Assembly: GCF_000761245.1 (NCBI RefSeq)
Contig: NZ_AWOR01000048.1
Coordinates: 48,622-112,621 of the forward strand
Origin: Comamonas testosteroni
GTDB lineage: Bacteria > Pseudomonadota > Gammaproteobacteria > Burkholderiales > Burkholderiaceae_C
Length of the DNA: 64,000 nucleotides
Reading direction: 5' to 3'
Shown: one piece after another, positions 55,417 to 63,501 of the stretch
Layout: every line of letters begins with the position of its first letter
Numbering within the stretch: the first letter of the stretch is position 1
Translations under genes and position numbers: made by a program
The notes under the pieces: generated by a model
What the model saw: the letters and a program-made list of their open reading frames with translations, nothing else
The model's database searches: none
Told to the model about the DNA's origin: nothing

Positions 55417-56357
55417 CAGCGAAGCCCCCGCACAATCAGCGCCAGGAACATCACACCGCCCACCGCACCGGCAGTAAGGCCGATAGGCACCTCGAACGGG
55501 TACATCACCAAGCGGCCTGCAATGTCGCAGGCCAGCAGCAGGGATGCACCTCCCAAAGCCACCAGTGGCAATGTGCGTCGCAAGTTCTCACCACAGCGCA
55601 TGGCAACCAGCTGGGGCACAACAAGGCCCACAAACGGAATCGCCCCCACGGCAATCACCGTGGCAGAAATCGTCAATGCCACCAGCACCAAACCGACGAC
55701 GGCCGTGGCTGCATAACCCAGGCCCAGACTCGTGGCCATGTCTTCGCCCATGCCCAGCACAGTAAAGCGGTGCGCATACAGATAGGCCAGCATCACCACC
55801 GGCAAAATGATGTAGAGAATCTCGTAATGGCCTTGCACCACGCGGGAAAAGTCACCCAGCAACCAGCCTTGCATGCTTTGCAGGATGTTGTGGCTGTATG
55901 CATAGAACTCGGCAATAGAGGTGAGCACGCTGCCGTACATCAGACCGACAACGGGCACCAGCACCAGATTGCGAAACTGGATGCGTCGGATCACGGCAAT
56001 GAACAGCAGACTTGCCATCAGGCAGAACACCAGCGCAAACAGCATCCGGCTCAGGGTGCCCGCAGCAGGCATCACGGTAAGCGCCACCAAAATACCGAGC
56101 TTGGCCGCATCCAGCCCTCCCGTGGTGCCCGGCTCCACGAACTTGTTGCGCACGATGTGCTGCAGGATCACGCCGCACACCGACAGACCCGCCCCCGTAA
56201 GCACCAGCGCCGCCAAACGCGGCAAGCGGCTTGCAGTCAGGGTGAGCCAGGCATCGCCGGAGAATGAGAGCAGATCCGACCACACCATCTGCCGCGCCCC
56301 CAGCAGCACGGACGCCACGCACAGCACAGCAAATACCAACAACCAACGCTTGCGCAT
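55416..56357 (-). CDS. FecCD-family siderophore permease (D-type)
   Basis: Partner permease, 313 residues (FatD/CeuB/YclN-like). Conserved RLPRLAALVLTGAGLSVCGV, IVRNKFVEPGTTGGLDAAKL, the coupling loop LGMGEDMATSLGLGYAATAV, and VGAIPFVGLVVPQLVAMRCG. Its ATG shares one base with the stop of the upstream ABC gene (TAATG). With the other permease, the ATPase and the binding protein it forms a classical ferric-siderophore importer. Confidence 0.93.
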   Translation of the reverse strand: MRKRWLLVFAVLCVASVLLGARQMVWSDLLSFSGDAWLTLTASRLPRLAALVLTGAGLSVCGVILQHIVRNKFVEPGTTGGLDAAKLGILVALTVMPAAGTLSRMLFALVFCLMASLLFIAVIRRIQFRNLVLVPVVGLMYGSVLTSIAEFYAYSHNILQSMQGWLLGDFSRVVQGHYEILYIILPVVMLAYLYAHRFTVLGMGEDMATSLGLGYAATAVVGLVLVALTISATVIAVGAIPFVGLVVPQLVAMRCGENLRRTLPLVALGGASLLLACDIAGRLVMYPFEVPIGLTAGAVGGVMFLALIVRGLR

Positions 56358-58126
56358 TACACGGCATCCCCGGACATTTGCACTGCGTCCATGCGCCAGC
56401 CTTTGGCAGCGCGGCTCTGCGCAAGAAATTGGGCATAGCGACCCTGCCTTGCCCTTAGCTGCGCAGGTGATCCGCTCTCTACTACGCCGCCGCCTTCCAG
56501 CACCACAATCTGATCGGCCATGGCAATGGTGGAGAGCTGGTGTGCGATCACGATGAGCGTGCGCTGCCCCTTCAGCCGTGCAAGTGTTTGAGCGATGATG
56601 GACTGGTTTTCTGCGTCCAGCGCAGCAGTGGCTTCGTCCACCAGCAAGATGGGAGACTCCTTGATCAAGGCCCGGGCAATCGCAATGCGCTGGCGTTCGC
56701 CACCGGAAAGGCGTGCACCGTTGTCGCCCACCATCGTCTGCACCCCGTCTGGCAATCGCGCAATGACTTCATCAAGCCCGGCCTGCTGCGCAGCTTGCAG
56801 AACTTGCGCATCGCTGGCGTCCGATTTGCCAATGCGGATGTTGTCGGCAATGCTGCCGCAAAGCAGATAGCTATCCTGAAAGATCTGACTGATTTTCCCG
56901 GCCAGTTGCGCATCACCAATGTCACGGACATCCACGCCTCCGATCAAGACCTCGCCCTGCGTGGAATCGAAGAAACGGGCGATCAATCGCATCACCGTGG
57001 ACTTGCCGGAACCAGATGCACCTATCAGCGCCGTCATGCTGCGCGGCGGCACATGTAGGCTCACACCGTGCAGCACTTCATCAGCAGACCCCGGATATTG
57101 AAACCGCACATCACGCAACTCCACGCAAGAATCGCCAACAAGAGTTGCCTGCTTCGGTTGCGGCAGCGGCTGCACGGCAAATAGCTCCTGTACTGCTTGC
57201 AGCTGCGAGCCTGCACTTCTAAGCACTTCTGCGTAGCCGGCGATTTCCTGCAAGGGCTCGATAAAACGCACCACAAGCAATAACGCAACCGTCAAGGCAA
57301 TGATGTCCGCTGTGGGCAAAGAGCCACCGGACGCTGCATTCAAACCGGATATCGCGACCACCAGCAGCACGGCAAAGATCAGCTGTACGGTCCATACACA
57401 GAATACGGAGGACAGCGATGACAACACCACCAGCCGCAGTCCGGATTGACGTTGCTCGGTGATGGCCTGCTCCAGAAAGCGTGTGCTGCGGCCATCGCCG
57501 CTGAACGCGCGCAGCACGGATTGGGCCTGTGCGAACTCCACCACACGCTGACTGGCTTGGGCAAAGTCACGCTGGAAAGCTGCGTTGGCGCGCGCCGACA
57601 TCGACGAGGTCAATGCGAACGATCCTGCAAGCAATGGCAGCGCAATCAACGCTGTGAGCCCCAGGACCGGACTCACAACCACAAGTGCCACCAACACGAT
57701 CACGGCCGTGGCCGCACCACTGATGAGTGGAGTGAAAACATGCGCTGGCAATTGCGCAATGCCCATCATCCCCTGCGTCACCACATGGCCGATGCGTGCG
57801 GTATTTTTGGGCGTATACCAGCCAATGGGCAGGCTCGCCATATGCAGGCCCAGGCGATGGCGTCCGCTTTGCAGAACCGCCACGCCGACACGGATACCCG
57901 CCTGCTCCACGACACGCCTGGCAATCCATGACAGCAGCACACCCAGCAGCAGCACGCATAGCCAGCCCATGGCTGCACGCCAGTCACCTTGCAACCAATG
58001 CGTCAGCAACGGTTGCAGCGCCGCCATCGTCAGACCACACAGCACACCGTAGGCAACAGCCATCCATGCGTAGCGGCGCAGCAGGCGTGCATCATCACCC
58101 AGCAACTTCAAAAAGGTCTTCAGCAT
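56357..58126 (-). CDS. ABC transporter, exporter fold, IrtB/YbtQ-like half
   Basis: Half-transporter of 589 residues: about six helices in the first 310 residues, then a nucleotide-binding domain. Walker A IGASGSGKST, signature LSGGERQRIAIARALI, Walker B ILLVDEATAALD, H-loop VIAHQLSTI. Exporter-fold proteins next to siderophore importers (IrtAB, YbtPQ, PvdE-like) are either importers of ferri-siderophores or exporters. The membrane part here (IGWYTPKNTARIGHVVTQG) resembles IrtB/YbtQ. The start overlaps the partner half-transporter by 7 bp. Confidence 0.9.
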   Translation of the reverse strand: MLKTFLKLLGDDARLLRRYAWMAVAYGVLCGLTMAALQPLLTHWLQGDWRAAMGWLCVLLLGVLLSWIARRVVEQAGIRVGVAVLQSGRHRLGLHMASLPIGWYTPKNTARIGHVVTQGMMGIAQLPAHVFTPLISGAATAVIVLVALVVVSPVLGLTALIALPLLAGSFALTSSMSARANAAFQRDFAQASQRVVEFAQAQSVLRAFSGDGRSTRFLEQAITEQRQSGLRLVVLSSLSSVFCVWTVQLIFAVLLVVAISGLNAASGGSLPTADIIALTVALLLVVRFIEPLQEIAGYAEVLRSAGSQLQAVQELFAVQPLPQPKQATLVGDSCVELRDVRFQYPGSADEVLHGVSLHVPPRSMTALIGASGSGKSTVMRLIARFFDSTQGEVLIGGVDVRDIGDAQLAGKISQIFQDSYLLCGSIADNIRIGKSDASDAQVLQAAQQAGLDEVIARLPDGVQTMVGDNGARLSGGERQRIAIARALIKESPILLVDEATAALDAENQSIIAQTLARLKGQRTLIVIAHQLSTIAMADQIVVLEGGGVVESGSPAQLRARQGRYAQFLAQSRAAKGWRMDAVQMSGDAV

Positions 58127-59898
58127 GGCAGCTCACTCTTTGGCATCGGGCTGGCATAAGCACCAAGCTGCCACAGCCGCGCATAGAGACCGTCTTGAGC
58201 CAGCAGTTGCGCATGTCTGCCTTGCTCGGCAATCTCTCCATCGCGCAGCACCACAATGCGATCCGCATGCACGATGGTGTCGAGCCGGTGTGCAATCACC
58301 AGCAAGGTTCGCCCGCGTGCAAAGCGCGAAAGTGCGTCCTGAATGAAAGCTTCGCTTTCCACGTCTGCAGATGCGGTAGCTTCATCCAGCACGAGAATGG
58401 GCGGATTCAGCAGCACTGCCCGGGCAATGCTCAGGCGCTGGCGTTCGCCACCGGAGAGCTGCGCATCCTCGCCCACCACGGAGTCGTAGCCACGCGGCAA
58501 CGCCAGAATGCGATCGTGGATGTGGGCCGCGCGGGCTGCGGCCTCGATTTCCTCAATAGTGGCCGATGGACGGGCCAGCGCAATGTTCTCGCGCACACTG
58601 GCGTGAATCAGCTGCACTTCCTGCAGCACAAAGCCAATGCGTTGATACAGGGTTGTGCTGGTGATCTGCCGCAAATCGACTCCACCCAGAGTGATGCGCC
58701 CTTGTACGGGATCGAAAAACCGCAACAGCAAACGTGCCAGCGTGGATTTTCCGGAACCCGAAGGGCCGACCACGGCCGTGACGGTGCCGGGCTGCATGTC
58801 GAAGCTGATGCTGGACAGCACCTGATGCTCTGCCGCATACGCGTAACCCACTTGCTCGAAACGCACTGCATTGCCTTCAGGATGCGATGGCAGCCCCGGC
58901 GCCGGTTGCGGCAGCACCGGAGTGTCCAGCAATGCCAGCACGCGCTGAGCCGCACCGGTAGCACCTTGCAGGTCATGCAGCAAGGTATGCAAAAGCAAAA
59001 GCGGCGCACAAATACCAGGCGCAACGAGTGCGAACGGCAATACATCAAGAGGCTGCATCCAGCCCATGGCGACAAACGCAGCGCCACAAGCCAGCACCAC
59101 ACCGAGTACGGTCACAGGCGCAATCAATGCATGCGCACGAGCCATGGAGATCACCAGCGGGCGAGTGAAATCCGTAAATGCACTGGCGAATCCATCCACA
59201 GCATCTCTGTAACCGGCGTGGACCGGACTCGCTCCACCAAAGGCCTTGATGACGGGAATCCCGCCCGCGAACTCCACCGTAGCGCTGTTGATCCGCCCCA
59301 GCCGTGCAACGAACTCCTGCATGTGCCCATTGCTGGCTTTCATTGCGCGCTTGAGAAAAACGAAGAATCCGGGAAATGGCAGCAACGCAAAGATCGCCAT
59401 GCGCCAATCCAGCACAAACAGATAAATCACTGTAATCACAATCGCCCCGGCCGCACGCCCCACGGCGGTATAGAAATGCGCCGTCAGGCTGTGCAGCGTC
59501 GCGATATCGTCCTGCAGCGCCTGCTTGACCTCCCCCGAAGCGCGGGCAGTAAACCAGCCCAAGGGCACTTGCGACAGCCGCTTGATTACAGCAATGCGCA
59601 GATCGTAAGTGAGGCGGTTGTCTGCCAGGTGCGCGATCAGCTCGGCGACGATCACCAAACCCATGCCCACGAACATGCACAGCACTCCGACAGCGATGCT
59701 GCCCCATATGCCACTCAAGTCATCAAGCAAGGCTTGCTTGACGATATGTGCGATGACTGCCAGTGGCACCAGCGTGAACATGGTGCCAACCGCAGCGCTC
59801 AGACCAGCAATCATCAAGCGCCCGCGAACAGGCGCGAATATCCGAGCGATCGGCTGCGCGGGTTGGGCAGCAACTGCAAGCGATTCAGAGGTAGACAT
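58120..59898 (-). CDS. ABC transporter, exporter fold, IrtA/YbtP-like half
   Basis: Partner half-transporter, about 592 residues from ATG 59898; a GTG at 59925 could add nine. Six-helix domain (VPLGWFTARASGEVKQALQD is the coupling region) followed by an ATPase domain: Walker A VGPSGSGKST, signature LSGGERQRLSIARAVL, Walker B ILVLDEATASAD, H-loop VIAHRLDTI. Unlike mycobacterial IrtA it has no N-terminal siderophore-interacting (FAD reductase) domain. It is the first gene of the minus-strand siderophore operon and faces a TetR gene across a palindrome. Confidence 0.9.
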   Translation of the reverse strand: MSTSESLAVAAQPAQPIARIFAPVRGRLMIAGLSAAVGTMFTLVPLAVIAHIVKQALLDDLSGIWGSIAVGVLCMFVGMGLVIVAELIAHLADNRLTYDLRIAVIKRLSQVPLGWFTARASGEVKQALQDDIATLHSLTAHFYTAVGRAAGAIVITVIYLFVLDWRMAIFALLPFPGFFVFLKRAMKASNGHMQEFVARLGRINSATVEFAGGIPVIKAFGGASPVHAGYRDAVDGFASAFTDFTRPLVISMARAHALIAPVTVLGVVLACGAAFVAMGWMQPLDVLPFALVAPGICAPLLLLHTLLHDLQGATGAAQRVLALLDTPVLPQPAPGLPSHPEGNAVRFEQVGYAYAAEHQVLSSISFDMQPGTVTAVVGPSGSGKSTLARLLLRFFDPVQGRITLGGVDLRQITSTTLYQRIGFVLQEVQLIHASVRENIALARPSATIEEIEAAARAAHIHDRILALPRGYDSVVGEDAQLSGGERQRLSIARAVLLNPPILVLDEATASADVESEAFIQDALSRFARGRTLLVIAHRLDTIVHADRIVVLRDGEIAEQGRHAQLLAQDGLYARLWQLGAYASPMPKSELPC

Positions 59899-59951
59899 TC
59901 GATAGGGAAGAAAGCTATCTCTCACGAAGATGCGAACGAGAAGCTAGATGC

Positions 59952-59980
59952 GAATTAGTTTCATGATAATAAACTAATTC
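59952..59980. promoter_or_regulatory. 29-bp palindrome between IrtA-like and TetR genes
   Basis: GAATTAGTTT (59952-59961) and AAACTAATTC (59971-59980) are perfect 10-base arms around CATGATAAT. Placement between a divergent TetR gene and the siderophore operon suits a TetR operator; the ATGATAAT centre also resembles part of a Fur site. Confidence 0.7.
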
Positions 59981-60057
59981 AAAACGCTTCAAGCAATAGG
60001 TCTACGACAAGTAATGTGAATCGCCGACAATCTCGCCCAGAGACTGAGAACAAGCGT

Positions 60058-60699
60058 ATGCCCCACACACCCAAACCCTCGACTCGTGGGAGACCACGCT
60101 CCATCACCAGAGAGAAAATTGCAGACGCCGGAATTTCCATCGGCCTTCCTGGCATTACGTTCGTCGGCGTTGCCGCTGCACTGGGCGTCAGCCACATGGC
60201 GCTCTACAAGCATGTGCCAAGCCTGGAAGCACTCAAACACCTGATTGCAGAAGAAATCTTCAAGCGCTGGGAGTTGCCGCAGGCAACAAGCCCGCAGCAG
60301 ATAGGCCTCGAGGAATACCTCATGAGGTTCACTGCGTCCACACGCCAGTTCGTAAAAGCGCACCCCGGCGTCACTCCCTTCGTGATTCGCCGCCTGGTGG
60401 CCACACCGGCCATGCTGGAGAAGATCAGCGCCCATCAGGCCCATATTGCACAGGCCTACGGCATCACCAAGGAACAATCACGCTGGCTGCTCTCCACCGT
60501 GACCTTCTTTTGCATCTCTGCAGCAGACACGGTGTATTCCGCAGCCCGCCTGGAGCCGCTTGAGGAAGCGGACTGGCAACTGCAAGAGGCAGAAATGGAG
60601 GCAGAACTGATTGAGGGAACTCAAGCCTTGATAGCAGGAGCCCTGGGGCTACTCGAAAGCAGGCCAGACCCCAAGATCGGCGCTCGCATAAACAAGTAA
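60058..60699 (+). CDS. TetR-family regulator
   Basis: Repressor of 213 residues from ATG 60058 (MPHTPKPSTRGRPRSITREK); a GTG at 60016 is in frame but unsupported. N-terminal HTH: GITFVGVAAALGVSHMALYK. The ligand domain (about 85-200) is not recognisable beyond the TetR C-terminal fold. It is divergent from the IrtA-like gene with a perfect palindrome between, so it probably controls the siderophore operon and itself; the signal it senses is unknown. Confidence 0.88.
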   Translation: MPHTPKPSTRGRPRSITREKIADAGISIGLPGITFVGVAAALGVSHMALYKHVPSLEALKHLIAEEIFKRWELPQATSPQQIGLEEYLMRFTASTRQFVKAHPGVTPFVIRRLVATPAMLEKISAHQAHIAQAYGITKEQSRWLLSTVTFFCISAADTVYSAARLEPLEEADWQLQEAEMEAELIEGTQALIAGALGLLESRPDPKIGARINK

Positions 60700-60766
60700 T
60701 TCGAGTCCGGCGAGACCGCAGGGCATGCGTCAGAGATGGGCAGAAATAGAGCGAAGCTGTGAGCGC

Positions 60767-61438
60767 TCAATAAAGCTCAGTTCTTACGGCACTTGAGTAG
60801 CGCTCATTTGCGTGAACGATCTGTTCTGATGTGAATTGAGCGTCACCCTGCAATTGGGCCAGGCCAGCCATCACGTCTCCGACTGTAGGCAGATGATTGG
60901 GGTCCAGATGACTCTCGTCGCGCCACAACCGGGCGCGATTGATGGCTCGTCCACAGTGGAACAACACTTCATCGATCCGAATCACTATTGCAGTTTTTGG
61001 CACCTTGACCCCTTCTCGCAACTCTTGCATCAAGTCACCATCTGATGAAACTCGACCGCGCCCATTGATTCGCAAAAAGGTTTCCAGACCAGGGAAGAGA
61101 AACAGCATCGCCAACCGGTCGTCATTCTGAAGATTGCGCAACGAGGCAATGCGATTGTTGCCGGGCCAGTCCGCAAAAACCAAGGTACGTGCATCCAGTA
61201 CCCGCACGAAGCCGGGAGGGCCTCCGCGTGGCGATGCATCCAAGCCATTCCCATCTCCCGTGGCAAGACAGAAAAACGTAGCTTTAGCCAAATATTCCTT
61301 GTGGAAATCCATCAAATGATCGAGAACCGCTTTTTGAATTCGCTCCGTCGGGCTCGCGTATAGCCGATTCAAATCAACTGCATCTGACTGACTGCTCTTG
61401 TGCAACCCTTGATCCGCCGAGTCTTTTGATGAAGGCAC
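60767..61438 (-). CDS. FMN-binding PPOX-type flavoprotein (MSMEG_1061-like)
   Basis: Pyridoxamine-5'-phosphate-oxidase-like split-barrel flavoprotein, 223 residues from GTG 61438, which has CAGGAG six bases upstream; in-frame ATGs further out have none. Conserved ATFFCLATGDGNGLDASPRG, the FMN-contact stretch FADWPGNNRIASLRNLQND, and LETFLRINGRGRVSSD. The later segment FHCGRAINRARLWRDE is typical of this subgroup. Family members reduce or bind small molecules and none has a general role. It is divergent from an AraC regulator, suggesting a regulator-target pair. Confidence 0.85.
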   Translation of the reverse strand: MPSSKDSADQGLHKSSQSDAVDLNRLYASPTERIQKAVLDHLMDFHKEYLAKATFFCLATGDGNGLDASPRGGPPGFVRVLDARTLVFADWPGNNRIASLRNLQNDDRLAMLFLFPGLETFLRINGRGRVSSDGDLMQELREGVKVPKTAIVIRIDEVLFHCGRAINRARLWRDESHLDPNHLPTVGDVMAGLAQLQGDAQFTSEQIVHANERYSSAVRTELY

Positions 61439-61532
61439 GTGAAACTCCTGTGTTTGAGGAAAGTTGCAAGCGTAGGCCCAGGCGATATGGCGGCTGTAGA
61501 ATTTATCAGCCATTAGATAACTCAAAGCCGCC

Positions 61533-62330
61533 ATGTCTGATCTCATGCATCTGTTGGGCCCATATATGGACTCTCCTGACGGGCCCAGTGTTGTAGCAGC
61601 CACTCGGATGCTGGAGAGTGAACTCTCTTCCGAGATGCATCAGCATGCACGCGGTCAATTGTTTGGCTCAATCAAAGGCTTGATCTCCGTGCAGGTCGAT
61701 GGCGGTCTCTGGGTGGTGCCGGCCATACATGCCGTTTGGCTCCCTCCCCATCATGCTCACGCGGGGCGCTCCTTCGGCCCCTACCATGGCTGGAGCGCCT
61801 ATGTGGCAGAAGCCGCATGCGCCAATTTGCCGGCACAACCCTGCATCATCAGGGTATCGGGCCTGCTGCGCGAAGCGGTGCTGCGTATTGCCAGCTCCAT
61901 GCCGCAAGCCTCCGATCTATCGAGTCAAGCACAATCACATATATGCGCTGTGGTTCTGGATGAGATCAGAAGCCTGCCGGTTGAGGAGTTTGGCCTGCCC
62001 ATACCAGCGGATGCGCGTCTGCAGCGTATTGCCAAAGCGTTGATAGCCAATCCTGCCGACGAGCGCAACATCGATGACTGGGCAAATTTCGGAGCCATCA
62101 GCTCGCGCACTCTCAGTCGCAGGTTTGTCAGCGAGACGGGGTTTAATTTCACGGCTTGGCGCCAGCGCGTACGCCTGCTGCGATCACTTGAAATGCTGGC
62201 CGAAGGCACAAGCATTACAGCCATCGCACTGGATCTCGGCTATGCCAGTATCAGCGCTTACATCAGCCTGTTTCGCCGGACCTTCGGTGAAACGCCGGCA
62301 TGTTATCGATCACGCTTGAAAGCCGTTTAG
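61533..62330 (+). CDS. AraC-family regulator
   Basis: Regulator of 265 residues. N-terminal cupin-like sensor domain (MHQHARGQLFGSIKGLISVQ, VVPAIHAVWLPPHHAH), C-terminal double HTH (AISSRTLSRRFVSETGFNFT and AIALDLGYASISAYISLFRR). Divergent from the flavoprotein gene across 95 bp, so this gene pair is likely regulator and target. It resembles small AraC regulators that lie beside transport or detoxification genes. Confidence 0.88.
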   Translation: MSDLMHLLGPYMDSPDGPSVVAATRMLESELSSEMHQHARGQLFGSIKGLISVQVDGGLWVVPAIHAVWLPPHHAHAGRSFGPYHGWSAYVAEAACANLPAQPCIIRVSGLLREAVLRIASSMPQASDLSSQAQSHICAVVLDEIRSLPVEEFGLPIPADARLQRIAKALIANPADERNIDDWANFGAISSRTLSRRFVSETGFNFTAWRQRVRLLRSLEMLAEGTSITAIALDLGYASISAYISLFRRTFGETPACYRSRLKAV

Positions 62331-62421
62331 CGGCGATCAGTTGAGCCCCCCTGCCCTAGGCAGACTTCGCACTCTCATTGCCTGCAATCGACTCGCTCAA
62401 CACCGCATCACCGAAGCTTGA

Positions 62422-62895
62422 GTGCTGAGTTTCAATAAACGGCGCTCGCAAGGAACGCTTCATGGCGACCAGATGGCGACGTACGCCATCGTCATGCAGC
62501 ACAAGACGCAGCGTCCGGTCCAGTTCGAGATCACACAGGCAGCGCGGAACGTCTTGCAGGCGTGGATCAAGCAAGCAAGCCCGAAGACCGAGGACTTCCT
62601 GTTTCCCAGCCGGCTGCACGAATCACCTTATTGGGGCACCAGAGCGCACGCGCGGATCCTCGGGCACTGGGTTGAAGAGCTCGGCCTTGACCGAGCCAAG
62701 TACGGCACCGAGTACGCCACCGAGTACCGCACGCACTCTATGCGCTGGACAAAGGCAACGCCGATCCAGCGGCGCACCAAGAACCTTAGGGCGACTCAAC
62801 TGCTTCCAGGACACTCCAAGCTTGAGTCGGCCGTGAGATACCTCGGTATTGAGGTCGATGATGCCCAGGAAATCTCGCAGCAGACGGAAATCTGA
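62422..62895 (+). pseudogene. Tyrosine recombinase (integrase) C-terminal remnant
   Basis: Homologous to the catalytic C-terminus of a tyrosine-type site-specific integrase. Readable are MQHKTQRPVQFEITQAARNV, a FLFPSRLHESP segment, THSMRWTKAT (the HxxR box), and LPGHSKLESAVRYLGIEVDD with the presumed nucleophile tyrosine in VRYLG. The N-terminal core-binding half is missing: a stop codon precedes GTG 62422 and the homology begins near 62450. A short internal duplication (TEYATEY) disturbs the region before the HxxR box. It is probably inactive and marks an old insertion at the edge of the arsenic genes. Confidence 0.8.
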
Positions 62896-63099
62896 AGTGC
62901 ACGATGGCGGCCGCACCAGCGCAAGCTCGGCTCGGCCGCCCTGAACGGCAGCCATCTGATGTCAGGGCAGGCTGGAGATTCCGGCCAGAACAGCGACAGC
63001 CGCAAACGGCCAGAAGCAGTCACTTGGTGTTGGACTCCACGAGCTGTCATGGGTAGCCAGCCGTTGTAGTGCAGTGCCCACTTTTTGCGCAACTCTATT

Positions 63100-63119
63100 C
63101 ATCAATTCAACAGTTGATG
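63100..63119. promoter_or_regulatory. Palindrome upstream of arsR
   Basis: CATCAA ... TTGATG is an inverted repeat around TTCAACAG and contains the smaller perfect palindrome TCAACAGTTGA, overlapping the likely promoter. Fits an ArsR autoregulatory operator. Confidence 0.6.
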
Positions 63120-63131
63120 TATTATTTAAGA

Positions 63132-63455
63132 ATGCAAGAAGCAAACGTCATCCGCTCACTCTCCGCTCTGGCCCACGAGGCCAGATTGCGCGTATTTCGC
63201 GCCCTTGTTGTGGCTGGTCCTGAAGGCCTGACACCTAGCGCATTAGCTGAGCAGCTAGGCATCGCGCCGAATGCACTGTCGTTTCATTTGAAAGAGCTTT
63301 TTCATGCCGACCTGGTCACTCAGGAGCGCCAGGGCCGAAACGTGCTCTATCGCGCGGCCTTCCCCGTGATGAACGATCTGTTGGCATATCTCACGGAGAA
63401 CTGCTGCCAGGGCACGGTTTGTACCGATGACGCCGTTGCGTCATGCCAGTGCTAA
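63132..63455 (+). CDS. arsR: ArsR/SmtB-family metalloregulator
   Basis: Small repressor of 107 residues from ATG 63132. Winged helix: SALAEQLGIAPNALSFHLKELFHADLV (recognition helix SALAEQLGIAPNALSFHLK). The C-terminus carries a cysteine cluster, NCCQGTVC..SCQC, which fits arsenite binding in the ArsR branch where the metal site lies at the C-terminal end. It is followed 46 bp later by arsC, so it is the operon's own repressor, relieved by arsenite. Integrase remnant upstream suggests acquisition by transfer. Confidence 0.92.
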   Translation: MQEANVIRSLSALAHEARLRVFRALVVAGPEGLTPSALAEQLGIAPNALSFHLKELFHADLVTQERQGRNVLYRAAFPVMNDLLAYLTENCCQGTVCTDDAVASCQC

Positions 63456-63501
63456 GCGTTGCTGCAACCTTTTTCCATCCCGAAGTCCCACTGCCAAAAC
63501 C

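Noticed and set aside
57796..59958. Very long plus-strand open frame (about 720 codons) opposite the ABC half-transporter genes
   Set aside because: It mirrors the two ABC genes on the other strand, is rich in His, Gln and Arg, and matches no family; a GC-bias shadow.
62356..62619. Minus-strand frame of 87 codons ending in SIAGNESAKSA
   Set aside because: Most of it is antisense of the integrase remnant; the last 20 residues look protein-like and could be the tail of a gene lost at the insertion, but this is too little to call.
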